A DNA stretch of 64,000 nucleotides. Source: Cacajao melanocephalus (lineage: Eukaryota > Chordata > Mammalia > Primates > Pitheciidae). The stretch lies in contig CAUYLG010026946.1 in NCBI GenBank assembly GCA_963573385.1, positions 62,001 through 126,000 of the forward strand, read 5' to 3'. The translations under genes and the position numbers were made by a program. Numbering within the stretch: the first letter of the stretch is position 1; each line of letters opens with the position of its first letter. This document shows, one piece after another, positions 1 through 15,732 of the stretch. A model generated the notes under the pieces. The model had not been told where the DNA came from. It worked only from the letters and a program-made list of their open reading frames with translations, and did no database searches.

Positions 1-1946
1 GGAGGGAGAATCTTTAAAACTTCGCGGCTTAACGGCGCTGCAGCTGAATTCTTTCCACCTGTCTCCAAGCCTGGCAGCACGAGGCAGAAGTTTATTAAGA
101 AGATGAGAGAGGGAGCTTCCTGCATTTTTAAACCTTACTCCTAAGTTCTCCAAAGAAGAAAAACCTGTAATAATTGATGTGATTCCGATGGCATAGTGCC
201 GCGGTGATTGGAACATTGACTTCAGGGCTGATTTCCTTGTCAGTTTGTGTTAATGTCCAGGCAGAAAAGTGCTGGTTGGTGCCCACATTGGAACCACAGA
301 GATGCCAAAGTGTGTGCATGTGCGCATGTGTGTCTCCCTATCCCTGGGTCATAGCCAGTAACCCATCCACCTTCAGAAAAATGGAAGGAAATCCAGAAGA
401 TGTGTCTCATAAGCTTGAATTAGCATGAACCATCCTTTTTTCTTCCCCACCCTAGCCATGCTATGTTGATACATGGGCTTATTTTACACACCTCACATGG
501 TGTGGAGTCTTAACAAGGAGTGTGCTGAGGGAAACATAGTTTTGCACAGGTAGCATGACATCAGGTGTAGCAAGGTGTTCTTTTCCATTTTGCATTCCAT
601 TTAAATTTAGTGTGCAAAAGGATTTGTGTAATTCATTTGCATTTTTCCCCCAAGTGTTTTGGAATTACCTGGTGAACTCAAAGGCTATCAAACAGGTATT
701 GAACCTGCATTCGCCAAGTTAGTCAAGATAATTCCCTATGACAGTTAATTTTTGCAGAAGCCTTGTCATTAGCAAGCAGCAAGCCAATTACTGGGGCTGC
801 ATTCCTAAGAAAGAAGCTCTCAACTGCTTTGCCCATAGTCTGCTGGCTCTTAATTACCACAAGCTAAGAGAATGATGTGTTGCTGGGTTAGAAAAGAATA
901 AGCCCCCAGCTTGGGGCTTGTCCTTACCTGATTTCTGTGCCAGGACAGGGATGAGGGTTTTCACAGCTTTGCTGGCACACACTGGCAGCTGCTGTACAAA
1001 ATTTGGGAGCTGTCGGCCAAGGTCTGTTGTTGGATGTAAAGCACTGCTAACATCTGTGATCAGTGAGAGTTAAGTACAGGTGGGTTGAAAGTGGTTTCTC
1101 TTTACCAGTTTGAATTTTGATGATGTCCTGCCAGGGAGACAGATGATTGTGGGATTTTTCTGGTGGGGTCAGAGGGAATTCAGGGGGAAGCTGGATGTCC
1201 TGCTACCAGAAAGCCATTCAGGTAATGACAGATAAGGTAAATTAGGCAGGATGCATAATTAAAAGCACACTGATTGTGCCTTGCTGTGACTCATTTAGAT
1301 TTGGCAATAGCTGTCTGCACATGTGCACAGTGGTCTTAACCCAGGACCATTGTATTGTTGTTTTGTTTATTTTATTAGAGGCTCCTGACAATGTTGGCTT
1401 GCTCATGTGACTGGCAGCTTCCTTTTGCCCTCATACCTTTTTTTTTAAAAAGGGTTTTCAATAATTAAGTAGTTGGGTTTTTATTAGAACAGAAGGACCT
1501 ATCTTTTTTTATCTTGTTTCTTCTCCTGGATAGTCCCTTTAGCTTACTCTTAATAAGCTATTTCACCTGCAAGATTTAGTTTAAATGTTGAAATTGTGGT
1601 TTATATACTCATTGGGGACAATGGCAGTATCTTAATACAATTTTATTAATTTAATACCTGGACTTTCATAATATCAGGGATTTTTCTGCCAAATAGCAGA
1701 GACAAAAATAAGACATATTTTCTGTCAGGTTTTAGACCTCTCTGGGAGACTGAATCTGTAGCCCAACTTAATCATCCTGACTGAAAACTCATTTAACTGA
1801 GACTCTCGGTCTAAATCACCTGCAAGGATCTTGTGTGTGAGAATTTAAAACTCTAAATATCACACCAAACCCTGAATTTTAAGTCAGTATCCACCTGCTT
1901 TCCTATGAATTCATTTCCCAACTATTCTCCCTTCAGCTGCTCCCCT

Positions 1947-2224
1947 CTTTTTTGAGATGGGGTCTCACTTTGTCATCTAGGCTGGAGTGCAGCGGCATAG
2001 TCGTATCCAACCACAGCCTCACACTCCTGGGCCCAAGCAGTCTCTCGCCTTAGCCTTCCAAGTAGCTGGCACTATAGGTATGCACCACCATGCCTGGCTA
2101 ATTTTTATATTTTTTTCTGTAAAGACAGGGGTCTCACCATCTTGCCCAGGCTGATCTCAAGTGCTCCTCCTATCTTGGCCTTCCAGCGTGCTGGGATTAC
2201 AGGCATGCGCCACTGCACCTAGCT
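1947..2224 (-). mobile_element. Alu SINE, old (AluJ-like), reverse orientation
   Basis: Reading + strand, the element starts with a T tract and GAGATGGGGTCTCACT, passes GGCTGGAGTGCAGCGG, and ends with GCTGGGATTACAGGCATG. This is the reverse complement of a dimeric Alu. Many substitutions and few surviving CpGs point to an old AluJ-type copy. Confidence 0.9.
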
Positions 2225-2239
2225 ATCATCCTCCGTTTA

Positions 2240-2650
2240 TCCATCTGTTCCTCCACGTACACATTCATCTTTCATCCATTCATTCATCCATTATTCAGCA
2301 AACTAGTATTTAGAACCCATTAAATGTCAGGTGTGGTGTGAGGCACTGGATATACTATAATAAATAAGATAATCATGGCACCTTTCTTCTTGCAGTTTGC
2401 AAACAAACCATTTATTGATTGCTCCTTACCAAAAAAAGATTCATTGTCACAAATTTCCAAAATGTTTATGCAGTCATTTCATCAATAAGTATTTATTGTT
2501 TTCTGTGTGCCACGCCCAGTGCCAATATTCAATAAGAATTAATCAGAAAACATCCCTGCCCTCATGGAAATGGGGAGGGAGAACAATAACCACATTAACA
2601 GGCAGATCTACCAAGTTCCTCAGTTCATACAGATTAAAGTGCGATGAGCA
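2240..2650 (-). mobile_element. L2 LINE fragments, reverse orientation
   Basis: Two neighbouring stretches (about 2260-2390 and 2470-2610) contain the inverted L2 3' end: an ATTCATTC motif, a 'tatttattg' core, a 'gtgccaggcactg'-like segment and 'ccctgccctcatgga'. Divergence is high, so edges are approximate and subfamily is not assigned. Confidence 0.6.
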
Positions 2651-4279
2651 TTAATAAAGCAGAAATATAACATGGGACCAAGTACACATGTAATGTAATC
2701 ATTCCACTCTTAATTATAATAACCTGTAAGTGACCGTACAGTGCCAACACCCACAATTGAATAAGTGTTGTGATTGAGCTGTGGAGTACTTTGGAGTTTC
2801 CCAGCAGCCCAGGCAACAAAGGAAACCACATTCTTTACTTAACTATTATTATCAGTTGCAAGAACATGTGTCATATTCACTAAAGAGACAAGATTTTCCT
2901 ATTTACTAAAAAAAAAAAAAAAAAAAAAATTCTACAAAATGTTTATACAGAGAGGACCCTGGATGGTGGGCAAAGCATCCAGTGCCCATCCACGTTGAAG
3001 AGTCAGTCTCTTCAACAGCCTCTTTACAGCAGACAGAGCAAGCTGCCTGAAGGATAGCCATAGTGATAGTCTTTTTTCCCCACTATCCTCTCCGTCCCTT
3101 TCTCCTGCAAGAGATGCTAAAGGAAATTACTGAAAACTAGCCATTAAGAGATGTGAGGAGAGACTCCTCTTAGATAACGTGCACACTGAATGACCCTGGC
3201 CTGGGTCATTCAGTTTTAGGTACCCTGCCTCTTTCTCAGACTCACCCAGTTGTGTGGCACCTGTATTCCTTTTCCCTGATGCCACTTGTGTGACAGCTAG
3301 CATGATGATTGACCCCATCAAAGCTTCTACAGCCTACAAGAAGAAGCAGTGAGAGTAGAAGACGGGTGAAGGAATAGGATCACTTAAGTCAGTCTTCTTG
3401 CCTCTCACTTCCCATGGCAACTCCCATTCTCTGCCCTTTGGGGCCCTGGAAGATGGATTTTGCCATTTAAAACACGCAATGTAAACCAGAATCCATTTTC
3501 ATATCCAGTCAGTTCCTGCCTTTTCTTCTCCATTAACTCCTCTCTCCCACCTTTTTGGAAGAAATTGTTTGACTTAGACCCACAAATGATAAAAGAAACA
3601 AACAAAAAGAAGGACTGTCCTCTGCATTGGCTTGGATTTGAGTGTCTGATTTTCACACAACCTTTAATGACATTGGCCTAATACCTCATCAGCACTTGGA
3701 GTTTTTCCTGTTGTCCATGTAAATCGCTGCAGTAGCCTTCACTCTTGGCAGATAAGTGAACTGTAAATAATTTTGCTTTAAAATGGATCGATTTGTCATT
3801 TTTAAGCCACATGAATTCTTTTCATCATTTAAGCTCCTAAGTGCTGTCTGTATTCATTTGCTTCCAAGCAAATATTTTCAGTTCACTTTATAAGTACCTA
3901 CGTTTCGAAATCATTCTGGGAAATACTGATGAGTTGATTCTTTTCTCAGTTCCATTTACAAAAACCATTATGTCTTCCCAATTTCCCTGGCTTGACATTA
4001 AGTAAGGGAATCATTCATTTCAGAGAGGCTGGTACAGTTTTAGTTTAAAAGGTATTATGATACAGGTTCATGGCCAACATGTGACCAAGAACCTTTATGG
4101 AATTTTTTTAACTGAGCCCATTTGCTTATTCCTAGTTGGCTAGGAATTAAGACTCAGAAATAAGACTCTTGCTTCAAAAATATCAGCATAGTGACAACAG
4201 TTAGCATTGAAAATTCCTATGTTAATATGTGGCACCCCTTCTCAACCAGTTACTCAAAGTAGAGATGTGGTGGGTGGAT

Positions 4280-5345
4280 ATCCTTGTTTCTAAGCTCTCA
4301 TTTTTTTGGTGATCCTCTTCACCTCCCTCCTCCTCTGCCCCTCCATTCTCCTGCTCTTCAACCTCCTCCATTCAGTCTGTCAGCAATCCCTGTTGAAATT
4401 GGCACCAAAGTGTCTTCTGACCTCACTTGTTCCTTTCCTGGGTCACTCCAGCTACCCTGGGGTCGTCCACCTCAGGTCCCCACATTGACTGCCGCTGGGG
4501 CTTCCGGACTGGCACCTCTGCATTCACTCCTCTTCCCCACCAATCCATACACCACACCAAACTTTCTGGAAATATGTTGGCTCTTGGCAGATCCCCACTT
4601 GAAATTCATTAACAGATTACCCCTCTTGAAACTAAGAATGAAACCCAAACTCCTATGTAGCCCACAAAGCTCTTGCATTATGTGGCCTCCCAGTTCCTCT
4701 CAGGTACCCCATCCCTTGCTGTGCCACACTGGCTTTTTTTTTCTTCAGGAAGTCCACTTAGCACACGCTGTTTTTTTGTTTTTTTTTTTTTTTTTTTTTT
4801 TTTTCTGAGATGGAGGCTCCCTCTGTCACCCGAGCTGGAGTGCAGTAGTGTGATCTTGTCTTACTGCAACCTCCACCTTTTGGGCTCAAGCGATTCTCGT
4901 GCTTCAGCCTCCCAAGTAGCTGGCGATTACAGATGCTAGCCACCACACCTTGGTAATTTTTGAATTTTTAGTAGAGATGGGTTTCACCATGTGGGCCAGG
5001 CTGGTCTGGAACTCTTGACCTCAAGGGATCTGCATTCCTTGGCCTCCCAAAGTGCTGGGATTACAGGTGTGAGCCACCATGCCCAGTCTTCTCTTTCTAT
5101 TAATAGAGTTCTTCCAGAGTCCTCTCTTTGCCACCTTTCAAAAGGACATTGCAGTGTGTTGCTATCAATATATTTGATTAATATTCATCTACACACACTA
5201 CATATACCCACACTTAAATACATACCCAGGGATAAGTTTCAAGAGCTCAGGTACCATTTATTCCTTATTTACATGTTCTATCCCTCAGTATCTGGGATAC
5301 AGCAGGTGATCCTGTGTATTTTATTGGGTGAGTGAATAAATCTGT
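4280..5345 (+). mobile_element. L2 LINE fragment, split by an Alu
   Basis: The stretch before 4760 resembles the L2 3' region: 'aaacccaaactcctatgtag', 'tgcattatgtggcctcc', 'ctgtgccacactggc'. The stretch after 5087 resembles the L2 terminus: 'cagtatctgggatacagcaggtg', 'gggtgagtgaataaat'. The Alu at 4771-5087 sits between them, so it was inserted into an existing L2. Long open frames here are by-products of a non-coding repeat. Confidence 0.6.
4771..5087 (-). mobile_element. Alu SINE, reverse orientation
   Basis: A long T tract (4771-4804) leads into CTGAGATGGAGGCTCC and the element ends with GTGCTGGGATTACAGGTGTG. It is a full dimer in reverse orientation, with several decayed CpGs. It lies inside the older L2 copy. 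Confidence 0.93.
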
Positions 5346-8300
5346 TTCAGGTAGGGCAGTACACTTAGGAGGGCCTGGGCTGAATGCTCTGTCATTGGTG
5401 TACTAGGTTTTTCCATTTATCCATGTTCTTAGTATGCACAGGGTTTCATGAACAGACTTAAAAGTGTACCTTTAACTATAGCTACTTGTCTTTGGGCTAG
5501 TGTCTCACCTAGGAAAATGAGGTGAAATACAATCACATTAAATGCAAATGTGATCCTTTGTCATAAATAGTTCAGAAGTGAATGTATTCTCATGCCTGTA
5601 GTCTTCTGGGAGGTGATCCAGACGGCTGAAAATGCATACAAGTTGACTTTAATTTGGGAGATACATAAACATGGTTTTTCTCCTGGACAATTCTGGGCTT
5701 TAACCAGATAAAGGACAACCTCCTAGCTAATTAGCATGCTCACAGAAAATAAAAATTAAAAAAAAAAAACAGTAACAACATAGTTTGAACTCCCCCACCC
5801 CCACAGCATAGTTTTAAAAAACCCTGAGTGCCAACAAGATATTAAATAAGGAATGTATCTTCAAATTAATGAGTTTTCGTAATTGAACTTGAGAAGGAAC
5901 ATAGAGTGAAGTGAAGTCTTAGCAGGGAGAACATCCAAAAAGCTTCCAGATTACTGTGTATTTAGCCCATTAGTGTGCCATTTATATATGCCAGTTAGAA
6001 ACAATTGAGTGGTGGCACAGTTTTTAGAGCACATTTTCAGGATGCTCCTTTACTTTTATTTTCCAAATTGAGGTATAAAGTTTAGATGGCATTTAAAAGA
6101 GACTCAGAGGTGTAGTTTGACCAAGAGGCAGTTTTGCAAACTCATTCCAGATTGTGTCTGTCATTTGGTGTTAAATTGGACCTAAATGAGTCATTTATTG
6201 GGGAGGTGAGAAAGGGTGTTATATTTGAAAAATGGCCCAAGCATTTCCAGTAGACTTCATTTGCACTCTGTTTCTGGTGGAACCATCTCTTCAGTTAAAT
6301 GTAAGAGATCTAGGTCTTCCATGGCAGAGATTTGTAATACTAGGACAGACAGGAGAGGATTTTAAAAACCTATGACGTGACATGCTGAATCTCTGCACAC
6401 GCATGTATGGGTATGAATGTAAAAGTACATATGCATTTTCTCTGGGAGATAGGTCCACTACTTTTATCAGACTTTCTCAGTGGGTCAGGGTTGCCAGAAG
6501 GATATTTCTTTCCAGTTCAGGAAGAGGGATCAAGTGGAAAAGGTTTGAGTTAGGTTTCAGTGGGTAATGGCCCAAGAAGACAATGGAACAGAAACTGCAA
6601 ATTACTCTACAAAAACAGCAGCAGGAGGACATTTCCTGCAAGTAATCCTGCAGCGTGCACACGTTTGTGAAGAGTAGTTTCAACATGAGGAGACCAGAGC
6701 TTCCAGGGTCAGAATTTAGTGCTGATAGGCTGACCCTGCAACCAATCTGGCATATACTAATTTGAGGAACCAAAAAAGGGTGGTCATTTGAAGGGAGGCA
6801 TGCCACTGTCAGGGTAAATGCATAGGTCTTTCACTGAGTTTTTTGCTTTTACATTTAAAATATCTTTCCCCTTCAGAGGTGAACAAAAATAAAACATTAC
6901 TAAAATGTAAAAAAATAGGAAACAGCACTTCCCATTAATTCTGATTACCAAGGTTCATTTTGAAATGAAAATGACTTTAAATTTTGTCTTGATTTGAAAA
7001 CCTATAAAAAGTATTCTCTGTGCACTATAAAAATAAAAAAAGGTAGGTAATATGGGAACATATAATGATAAGAGGGGAAAACTCCACCCATAATCCCACT
7101 TTTTCTATGCATTGTTATGTATGTTCACACAAAAAATAGGCTGAAGCTATACATGGTTGTTTATAATCAAGATCCTTGTAAAGTCCACATTGAAGAGGAA
7201 AAAAAAAAAACATTCCCATGTGCATGCAAAAGAAAATGGGTATGGTTTTCATCATTTACATTTTCTGACTCTGGAATCTTCAGCATGTCTCCCTGGGAAG
7301 CTAGAGGTATTGTTCTTTTGGGGCAGAAACTAAGTTGATTATTGGGGGAGAAACTGTGGTAGTTGGCAGAGCCAGGTTCCATCAATTCTTTGGAAGCTAA
7401 TCCAACCAAGTGAAGTGAGCTGAGCACTTGGTCCTCAGAAGAGAACAGCGGTGACGTGGGGTTATGATGGTGTTTGTTCCCACCCAAACATCGGCGTGTT
7501 TTCCTAGCATCCGCACCAGTGTATGTTTTTCTCCTTGAATTGGGTTGAATTAAGCCTCTCATACAGTTTTCTCAAGACATCCAGGCTATCTTAGAATATG
7601 GTCCTCAAATTTCTCCCACAGGTACATCAAATATAATTTTAAACAGTCTATCTTGCCTTCGTTAAATACATATCTGATTGTTCTCAATTTTGAATCCTTG
7701 CCAATACCTGCATTCAAATCTGTAACAGTCAAGAGCAAATGAAGTTTTTGTCCTCCTTGGGCTTTCTTTAGATACCTGTTTCAAAGCAAGAACTAGAAGG
7801 AAAGGAATTATAGGGACCTGAGAATTAAATGAAATGAAAGGACCTTGCAAATTTCCAGCAGAATTTCAGAATGAAACATGAAGGATACCTGGGGAGACAG
7901 CAAGGAAGAATGGTCTTGATAGGGTTGATCGTAATACCTGGTGGTAGATTTGGGCTCTGTAAAGAACTTTAGGGATCTAGAATGCTCAAAGTCAAAGCTC
8001 TTATAAAGTACTTTAAAACCATGAGCTCTACAGGATCTATAAGAGAGGATGGAGAGGTCCTTCCTGTCCTCTACCCCGTACAATGCTTTAAATCGGATAA
8101 GTAGTGACATGGTGTGCATATGAGGCATGACTTCAGGATTTTCATTTTGGATAGGGAATGCTAAACACCTGAGATTACCACAGTATTTTATTGGAAAAAT
8201 AAGAACTACAGTTATTTTATTTCTTACCCACTATTTTTCCCTCCCATTAGGTCTTACTCTCCATTCATTCACCATTCTAACAGAGCATTTTGTAAAATGA

Positions 8301-9119
8301 GAAGGGTCTTTGCTGAGCAGGTTTTAATGAACAAGGAGTTGGTTATTCAATTGAAAGTTAAATGGAACTCTTCGCCTTTGAATGTAACAATACTTGGACT
8401 TTGGACAAGTTGTAAGTCTAAGAAAGGTGACCCCAGAGGTCAGCTCGTATACAGAGTTCGATCTTCCTTTTCAACCAACAATACTGTCGGCAGTTTAAGA
8501 GGCAAAGTGTAATGCCTGCAAAATTGATTAGCTAAGAATTATGGAAGTTCTTCATATATTAGTAATTTATACACATAGAAATACCAGTAAACATATAAAG
8601 CTGGCATGATTTTTAAAATATCTGACCTCTGTATCTTTTAATAGTCTAAAACAACAGATAGCAAACTCTTAGAGAGGAATTGGGTATTTTATTATTAAAA
8701 GATGCAAGACATGGAGTACCGAGGAGCATCTTTAGGCCTGACTCTATTTCTTCTGAATATTATAGCTTTATATAGTAAACCACTCATGGTATTTGGAGTC
8801 ACATATTTTTGTCAAAATGAAGATGTTAAAACTGATCCATCTTGCAGTAAATGAGCATAGCGTCTTAGCTGAGAACCTGTGATGAATATCGGATTCGTTT
8901 TCCTCTATAGCCCAGAGAACAGTATGGGTTGTGATTATGTCTTTCTATCTGGCCCGCTCCTCTGTTTGTCTGCCAATCACCTGGGGATTTATCTGCATTC
9001 AGCATTAACTGGAGAAAGGTGGGAGCCAAAATACTGTTGATATACTTATGTATGTGTATGCAGAAGTGCAGAACAAAGACAAGCTGGTGGAAAACACCCA
9101 CTCAGAGAACCAATAATAA

Positions 9120-9377
<258 letters not shown>

Positions 9378-11385
9378 TAACATCCTGGCCTTTCTCTTGC
9401 CCAGATCCCTCTGCAGGGCTCTACCTTTCTCTTGAAGGTTATTGAAAATAGAGGCGTTGCAGTGTGTGAACTGGATAAGGTGAAATCAGCAAGAGGCAAA
9501 AGTATCACGGAGGGAATGGACTCCGCTGGCTGTCCATGGAGGCTCCACTATGCCTGCACTTTGGGGAGGGGGTAGAAGTGGATGGTTATCAAATAAATGC
9601 CCTGGGTAAAAATGGTTTTTTTTTTCTTCCCTCTGGTTAAAAGGAATGGTATATAAGAGCTGCTGTCTCATTAATTCTCTGAGTGGAGATTGTGATGTGC
9701 TCGTAGCACAAATTTGATACGCAATAGAACTTAAATATGATTGGCTGGGATTGTAGGGCTAATGAGAAGAAATTAAATGCTTTTCAAGTGGTCTCGAGTT
9801 TTAAAAATGCTGGTAATTTTTTTTTAACCATTATCAATCTTTCTAAACATTCCCCTCAGAAAGGAAAAAAAAACAATAGCAGTTAGTGGTTTGTGCTTTA
9901 ATTACTTACCCAGTGCTTTACCTTTTCTATAAATATGAGCTAGTGATGGTATACTTCATAACTTCTTGGCTTGTATAAACATAATACCGCCCTCATGTTT
10001 AATGTCTTACTTTTTATTATGAAATAATTTCCAAAAACTATTTACCATAAATAATATTCTTACCAATGTAAGTTCCGAAAATGCATTAGTTTTAGGCAAT
10101 GCAAATTGCCTTTTGTTGTTGTTGGGGTGCTGTTTTCTGATGTTTTCTTATGAGTATAATTGGTCAAGGTGAGGCAGATATGAAGCACAGATCCCTCATT
10201 TTCTCATTTTGGCATGGGGTAGGAGAGAGGTGTTGTGACACTGGTGATTAGGTTGAAGGGTCTGAGAGAAGCTAGAAGAGTGAAGGGAATCATTTTGCTC
10301 ATCCTCCCCTCTGCACAGGTTTCATTCCTAGCTGCAGCTGTGGTCACCACTCAGCAGGGCTCCCATCGAGAGTTGTGGCAGAGAGGTTGTATGAGGTGTG
10401 GGGGCCCCAGCCTCCTGCCTACCACACAGACCTGGCTGTACTGTGCTTCCTTTGCCGGCCGAAGTGCATGCTGGGAGCCTTCAACTCCTCTGTGACCCAA
10501 GCAAAACGGGGCAGTGAGGCCAGCATCCTTGTCTGAGGAGGAAAGTTCGTCAGTCCACTGAGTAATGCTCAGCAGTTGTGGGGCAGGGATGAGCCTGGAG
10601 TTTTGCTGGTTATCAAATGTTAGGAGTTGCTCAGGGCTTCATCCTTCTCCCCCTCCCCCCCCCCACCAATATATTACTGCCTTCTTACTACCATGATGCA
10701 TGGAATTAAACAGGCTGTTTTGGCTATGAGTTCACTCTGCTGACAGCCCACTAGTTTGAGCAGGGACTTATTTAGTCACTGGACTAGAAAGACACCCCTA
10801 ACATACCTCTGAGGCCAGGCTAAAGGAAATGAAGTTCCATTTGGAATGACCTCACACACAGTGGATGCTAACCAGGAACCAGGTTCTGTCCTCACTGTGT
10901 CTCCTTGCTCATTGTAGTGATTTCACTGAAGAAAACCATTTAAGAGACGTTTACAAAGAGGAGCGTTTTCATATTCCCTCCACATTTCTCTCTAAGCATG
11001 TGGCTCCTCCGATCAATGGCCCAACTTCAGTTAATGTTGAGATATTGCTTTATTGACCATGCTCCTGCTTTCCTCGATACAGTACACATTTATGATTGAG
11101 TTTTCCTGTATGAATCTTTTTGTAATAAAATGAATTGTGTTTTGAAGGGCTGGCAGGGGCATCATGGGTTGACAGGACAATTCTAAAACATCTGTTTAAT
11201 AGGAGGCTCTTGCTTAAATGCCATTTTCACCCTGGTGGAGCCTCATTTTCTTAAGGATTTGATTTAATCAAATGTTTTTAAAAAGTTTTCACCAGGGAAA
11301 AAAAAATAAGAAAAATATGTCATATGGCCATAGCCAGCTGCTGTAAGCACTGAAATTGCTCAGGTGACAGCCAGACTGAAATATT

Positions 11386-11664
<279 letters not shown>

Positions 11665-13224
11665 AATAAAATATTCAGAATGGTGCCAGTTTTTTTCCTT
11701 TACTTTCTTTAACATCTGAGCAATCAGATAGAGCAGCACAAATGAGAATCTATTCCTTTTTGGTAATTGGAGCCTCTGTAGTTGACTGATAGATAGTAGC
11801 AACCTAATTGATGTTAAGATTCACGTGGATTTCTTCCTCACTACTAAATAAGGATAATGATGAGACCTCCCCCTGGCCACCATGGTAATTACTCAGTATC
11901 TGTCACAGATTTTCTTCTTTTCACAGTACTTAGGAATGAACCTTGTCTTTGAATCAGTATTTCTCTTTATCTCAGATCAGTTTCTGCCATTCCCTTAGGT
12001 TGTTTGGTATCTTGTCTTTGGAAGAGAAAAAAGTGTGTAGCCTTATTAGATATGATTCCCTTCCCCTTCCCCACAAGACAGTAAAGTGAGCAGAGTATTC
12101 CAGGAAAAACAGGAGAATTGAAGTCAGCAACAGCAGCTTAACTGTGCCGTATTACCCTCTTTTTGTTGAAAATACATTTTTCTTTTTCTTTTCTTTTATT
12201 ATTGGGGCAATGTGAAGTGTAACACAATATCTGATCACATTCCTTTACATGGTCTAAATGTGTTGCAATATACCATATTTTTGATATGGTCATCTCTCAA
12301 AGCAACAGTATTAGAATGAATCTCTCTGAATTACAAGTGCATTCATGAATCCCTTTGCAGGGCTTCAATGTTTAATTGAAAACAAAGACGAGCATTGAAG
12401 TTCTTTAAAAGCCGTGTTGCCTTGTATAGAATTGTGTACATCTTTAAAAATGACAGTGATGCAGTCTTATTAGTATATGTTTAGGAAAATCAGATCGTAT
12501 CCAGTAGCATTTACTACAAAAGAAATTATAAGGCTTGTGGTAGAAACTTTGCCTGTTCACAATATAGTTTGGAAAGAAAAAGCTCAAAACTGCCCTATTA
12601 ATGAACATTGCAAATCTGTCCTGCTTTGGAGAGACATGCTTACAAGTTTGGAAGGTGGCAATTGAGCTTCTTTAGCATACTGAGCTTAAGAAGCTTGGGT
12701 GTACCTCTAGATTCTAAGAGCTATTATGACTGTTCATATTTGTGTGTTTGTTCAGTTCTCAGACCCATTGATTTGCATCTCTAAATATAACATGATTCTG
12801 GCTTGAAATGCTTAGAATTCACTTGAACAGATGTTAGTACAAGAATGAATTTTATCCTGGATTTGATACACTTTTGAATAAATGCTGTAGTGTAGTGGTA
12901 GCACAAATATACTTAAATTTTTCAAAAAGCAGTAAGGGTTTAGGCAAACCATGATTGAAATAAGGCCATTCAAGAATGTGTACTTCAGAGTGTCATTAAG
13001 TAAGGAGAGTTTAAGATGGTAATAGGAGTTATAGGAAACTCTGAACGGTAAAATTGTGAATTCTAGCTTTTGAAAAGTAAAGCAGCATGAAAAAAAAGAA
13101 AAAAGGGAATCAAACTATAGTCTTTTAAAATAACAGCTGTGACCTTTCTTGTGAAAGCCGAACTGCCTGTTTCTTATCAATCAAAACTAAATTAAAGTGA
13201 ACTAAGAAAAAGAATGTACATTAA

Positions 13225-13725
<501 letters not shown>

Positions 13726-15674
13726 TAAAAACTGGACAAGGTTTTCTTAACTCTATTCGATTTAGCCTCAGTCAAAAAAAAGTGTTATTAATGTCAGAAA
13801 AATGGCTCTACCTTACTACTGCCTACAAACTTAATTCTAATACAATCTGCCTGAAATAAGGAAAAAAAACTATTTTTGGGGAAGTAGTTTAAAAACTTCA
13901 ATGCCTCTAAGAAGAGGTGGACTCAGAGGACACAAAAGAGAGAAATTGTGTAACCCCATAATGGGTTTCAGTACTGATTTATTGCCACAGTTATACATCT
14001 GGGTAAATGACATTTAGTTGGCAGAAGAGCAGAATTGTTAGAATGCCAAAATTAAAGTAGCAAAAGACTTTCTTTGTGACATATCTGTGTGTCAATGTTT
14101 ATGTCTGTGTTTTCTGGCCCATTGTTGTGTCTTTAACATCCCTAGTGTCAGTGGGCATCCTCCTTTTCAACAGAACACCTTTAAACAAATTTTTCATGTT
14201 TCCACTGACTCTCAGAAGGAAACGAAGCCTTTTTTGTGTGTGTGTGGGCTAAACGGTGTGAAAAGCCTAAATCTGTTGGCCACAACCTCCCATACCATGC
14301 TAGCTCACACCTAAATGAGCAACAGTAGGCAGAAACTTGTTACATTTGGTGTCACTGTAGGATAGGCAAATGTTCCAGAGTTAAATGATGCTGACAAAAA
14401 TAGAGCTGGGTTGGAAGTCTCTGCAGAGGCCCTTTCATTGTTTCCAGAAAGGCCACACACTCAGTGGACCTAAAACAGACTCTGCCAGGAACCCAGTGCT
14501 GGCAGGAAAGCACCAGTGGTCTATTTCAGTAATAATCCTCCTGCTTGAGTGAACCAAAGACTGAGACACAACTTGATTTAATTTGTTGTTTCAATGAGGC
14601 TGTTACAGCAAATATCCTTTAGCCAGCTAGTCGAACAGAAAGAAAATATTGTTACCTTAGCGTTCTCAAGAAAATATTACTCTAAAATTGTGTTTATGGA
14701 AGTCATGCTGTAGCTTAGCTTCATGTTCTGTGGTGTTTCACAGCTTAGCCTCAGCAATTTATAATAAAAGCAATGGATAGAAAGCACCCATTTAAAGCCC
14801 TGGCATTAAGATAGCTCAAGTAAAAATATCAGATTCAAACTCCTCGGACTTGTACTTACTGGTCATTTGGTTTCTCCTGTGTTGGTGTATTCATTCACTA
14901 TACATTTTAAGTTTGTGGGTGAATCACTAAAAATGGACATCTCTTCACCAGCATAAAATCTAAACATCCACCTTCTTCTTCCCTATTCCATTGTACAAAA
15001 CTGGAGAAGAAAAGAATTACAATCTCAGGCCTGCACATTCCTTCAGCTCCAAATCCAGTTAATTAAATAAGGAAGTAGGCACAACAGCATTTGAAAATCT
15101 CTTTTAGGATTGACTGCAACTGAATTATGTTTTTTTCTCTTTAAATAAAAACGAAATCATTTAATAGGTCATAAAACACCCTGTGTATACATTAAAACAT
15201 TAAATAAGAATTAAATAGAAATAACCCTCTTTTACTTGAGTGAAGTAACAGTGTTTTATAGAACAATTTCATATATGGTAAGCATTTTCTTAAAGAAATT
15301 ACATTTCTTTTAAAAAAACAAGATATTCATTTTAAAGCCCTAGACCATTACTGAGTGTTTAAAGTAAAATATCAAGTTATTGGAAAATGAATTAATACTT
15401 TTAATGTTGAAATATCAAATTCTGGAGTAAAATAATTATTTTGGCAATGAGATATATGGTTTAATATAATACAGACTTTTGTCATCACCATTGATCTTAA
15501 GGATTTGGAAGCCTGGCTGATTTTGGTAATAGTATTGAAATCCTAATAAACTTTGTACAGTCAGCTCTCAGTATCTACTGGCGATTGGTTTCAGGACATC
15601 TGCACCCCCCACCAAGGATATAAAAATCCATGGATTCTTAAATCCCTAGAAAATAGCATAATATTTGTGTATCT

Positions 15675-15717
15675 CACACACACCCACACCCACCCACACA
15701 CACACACACACACACCC
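15675..15717 (+). repeat. CA-type microsatellite with CCCACA interruptions
   Basis: CACACA units are interrupted by CCCACACCCACCCA and followed by an uninterrupted run of CA. It lies inside the MER2 element, immediately upstream of the Alu. Confidence 0.9.
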
Positions 15718-15732
15718 TTCCTATATAATCTA

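Noticed and set aside
4284..4808. 174-codon frame rich in Pro and Leu, ending in poly-Phe
   Set aside because: It crosses an L2 fragment and ends in the poly-T head of an Alu.
11122..11128. AATAAA in intron A-B as an intronic poly(A) site
   Set aside because: A single hexamer in AT-rich intron with no open frame leading to it and only weak downstream GT content.
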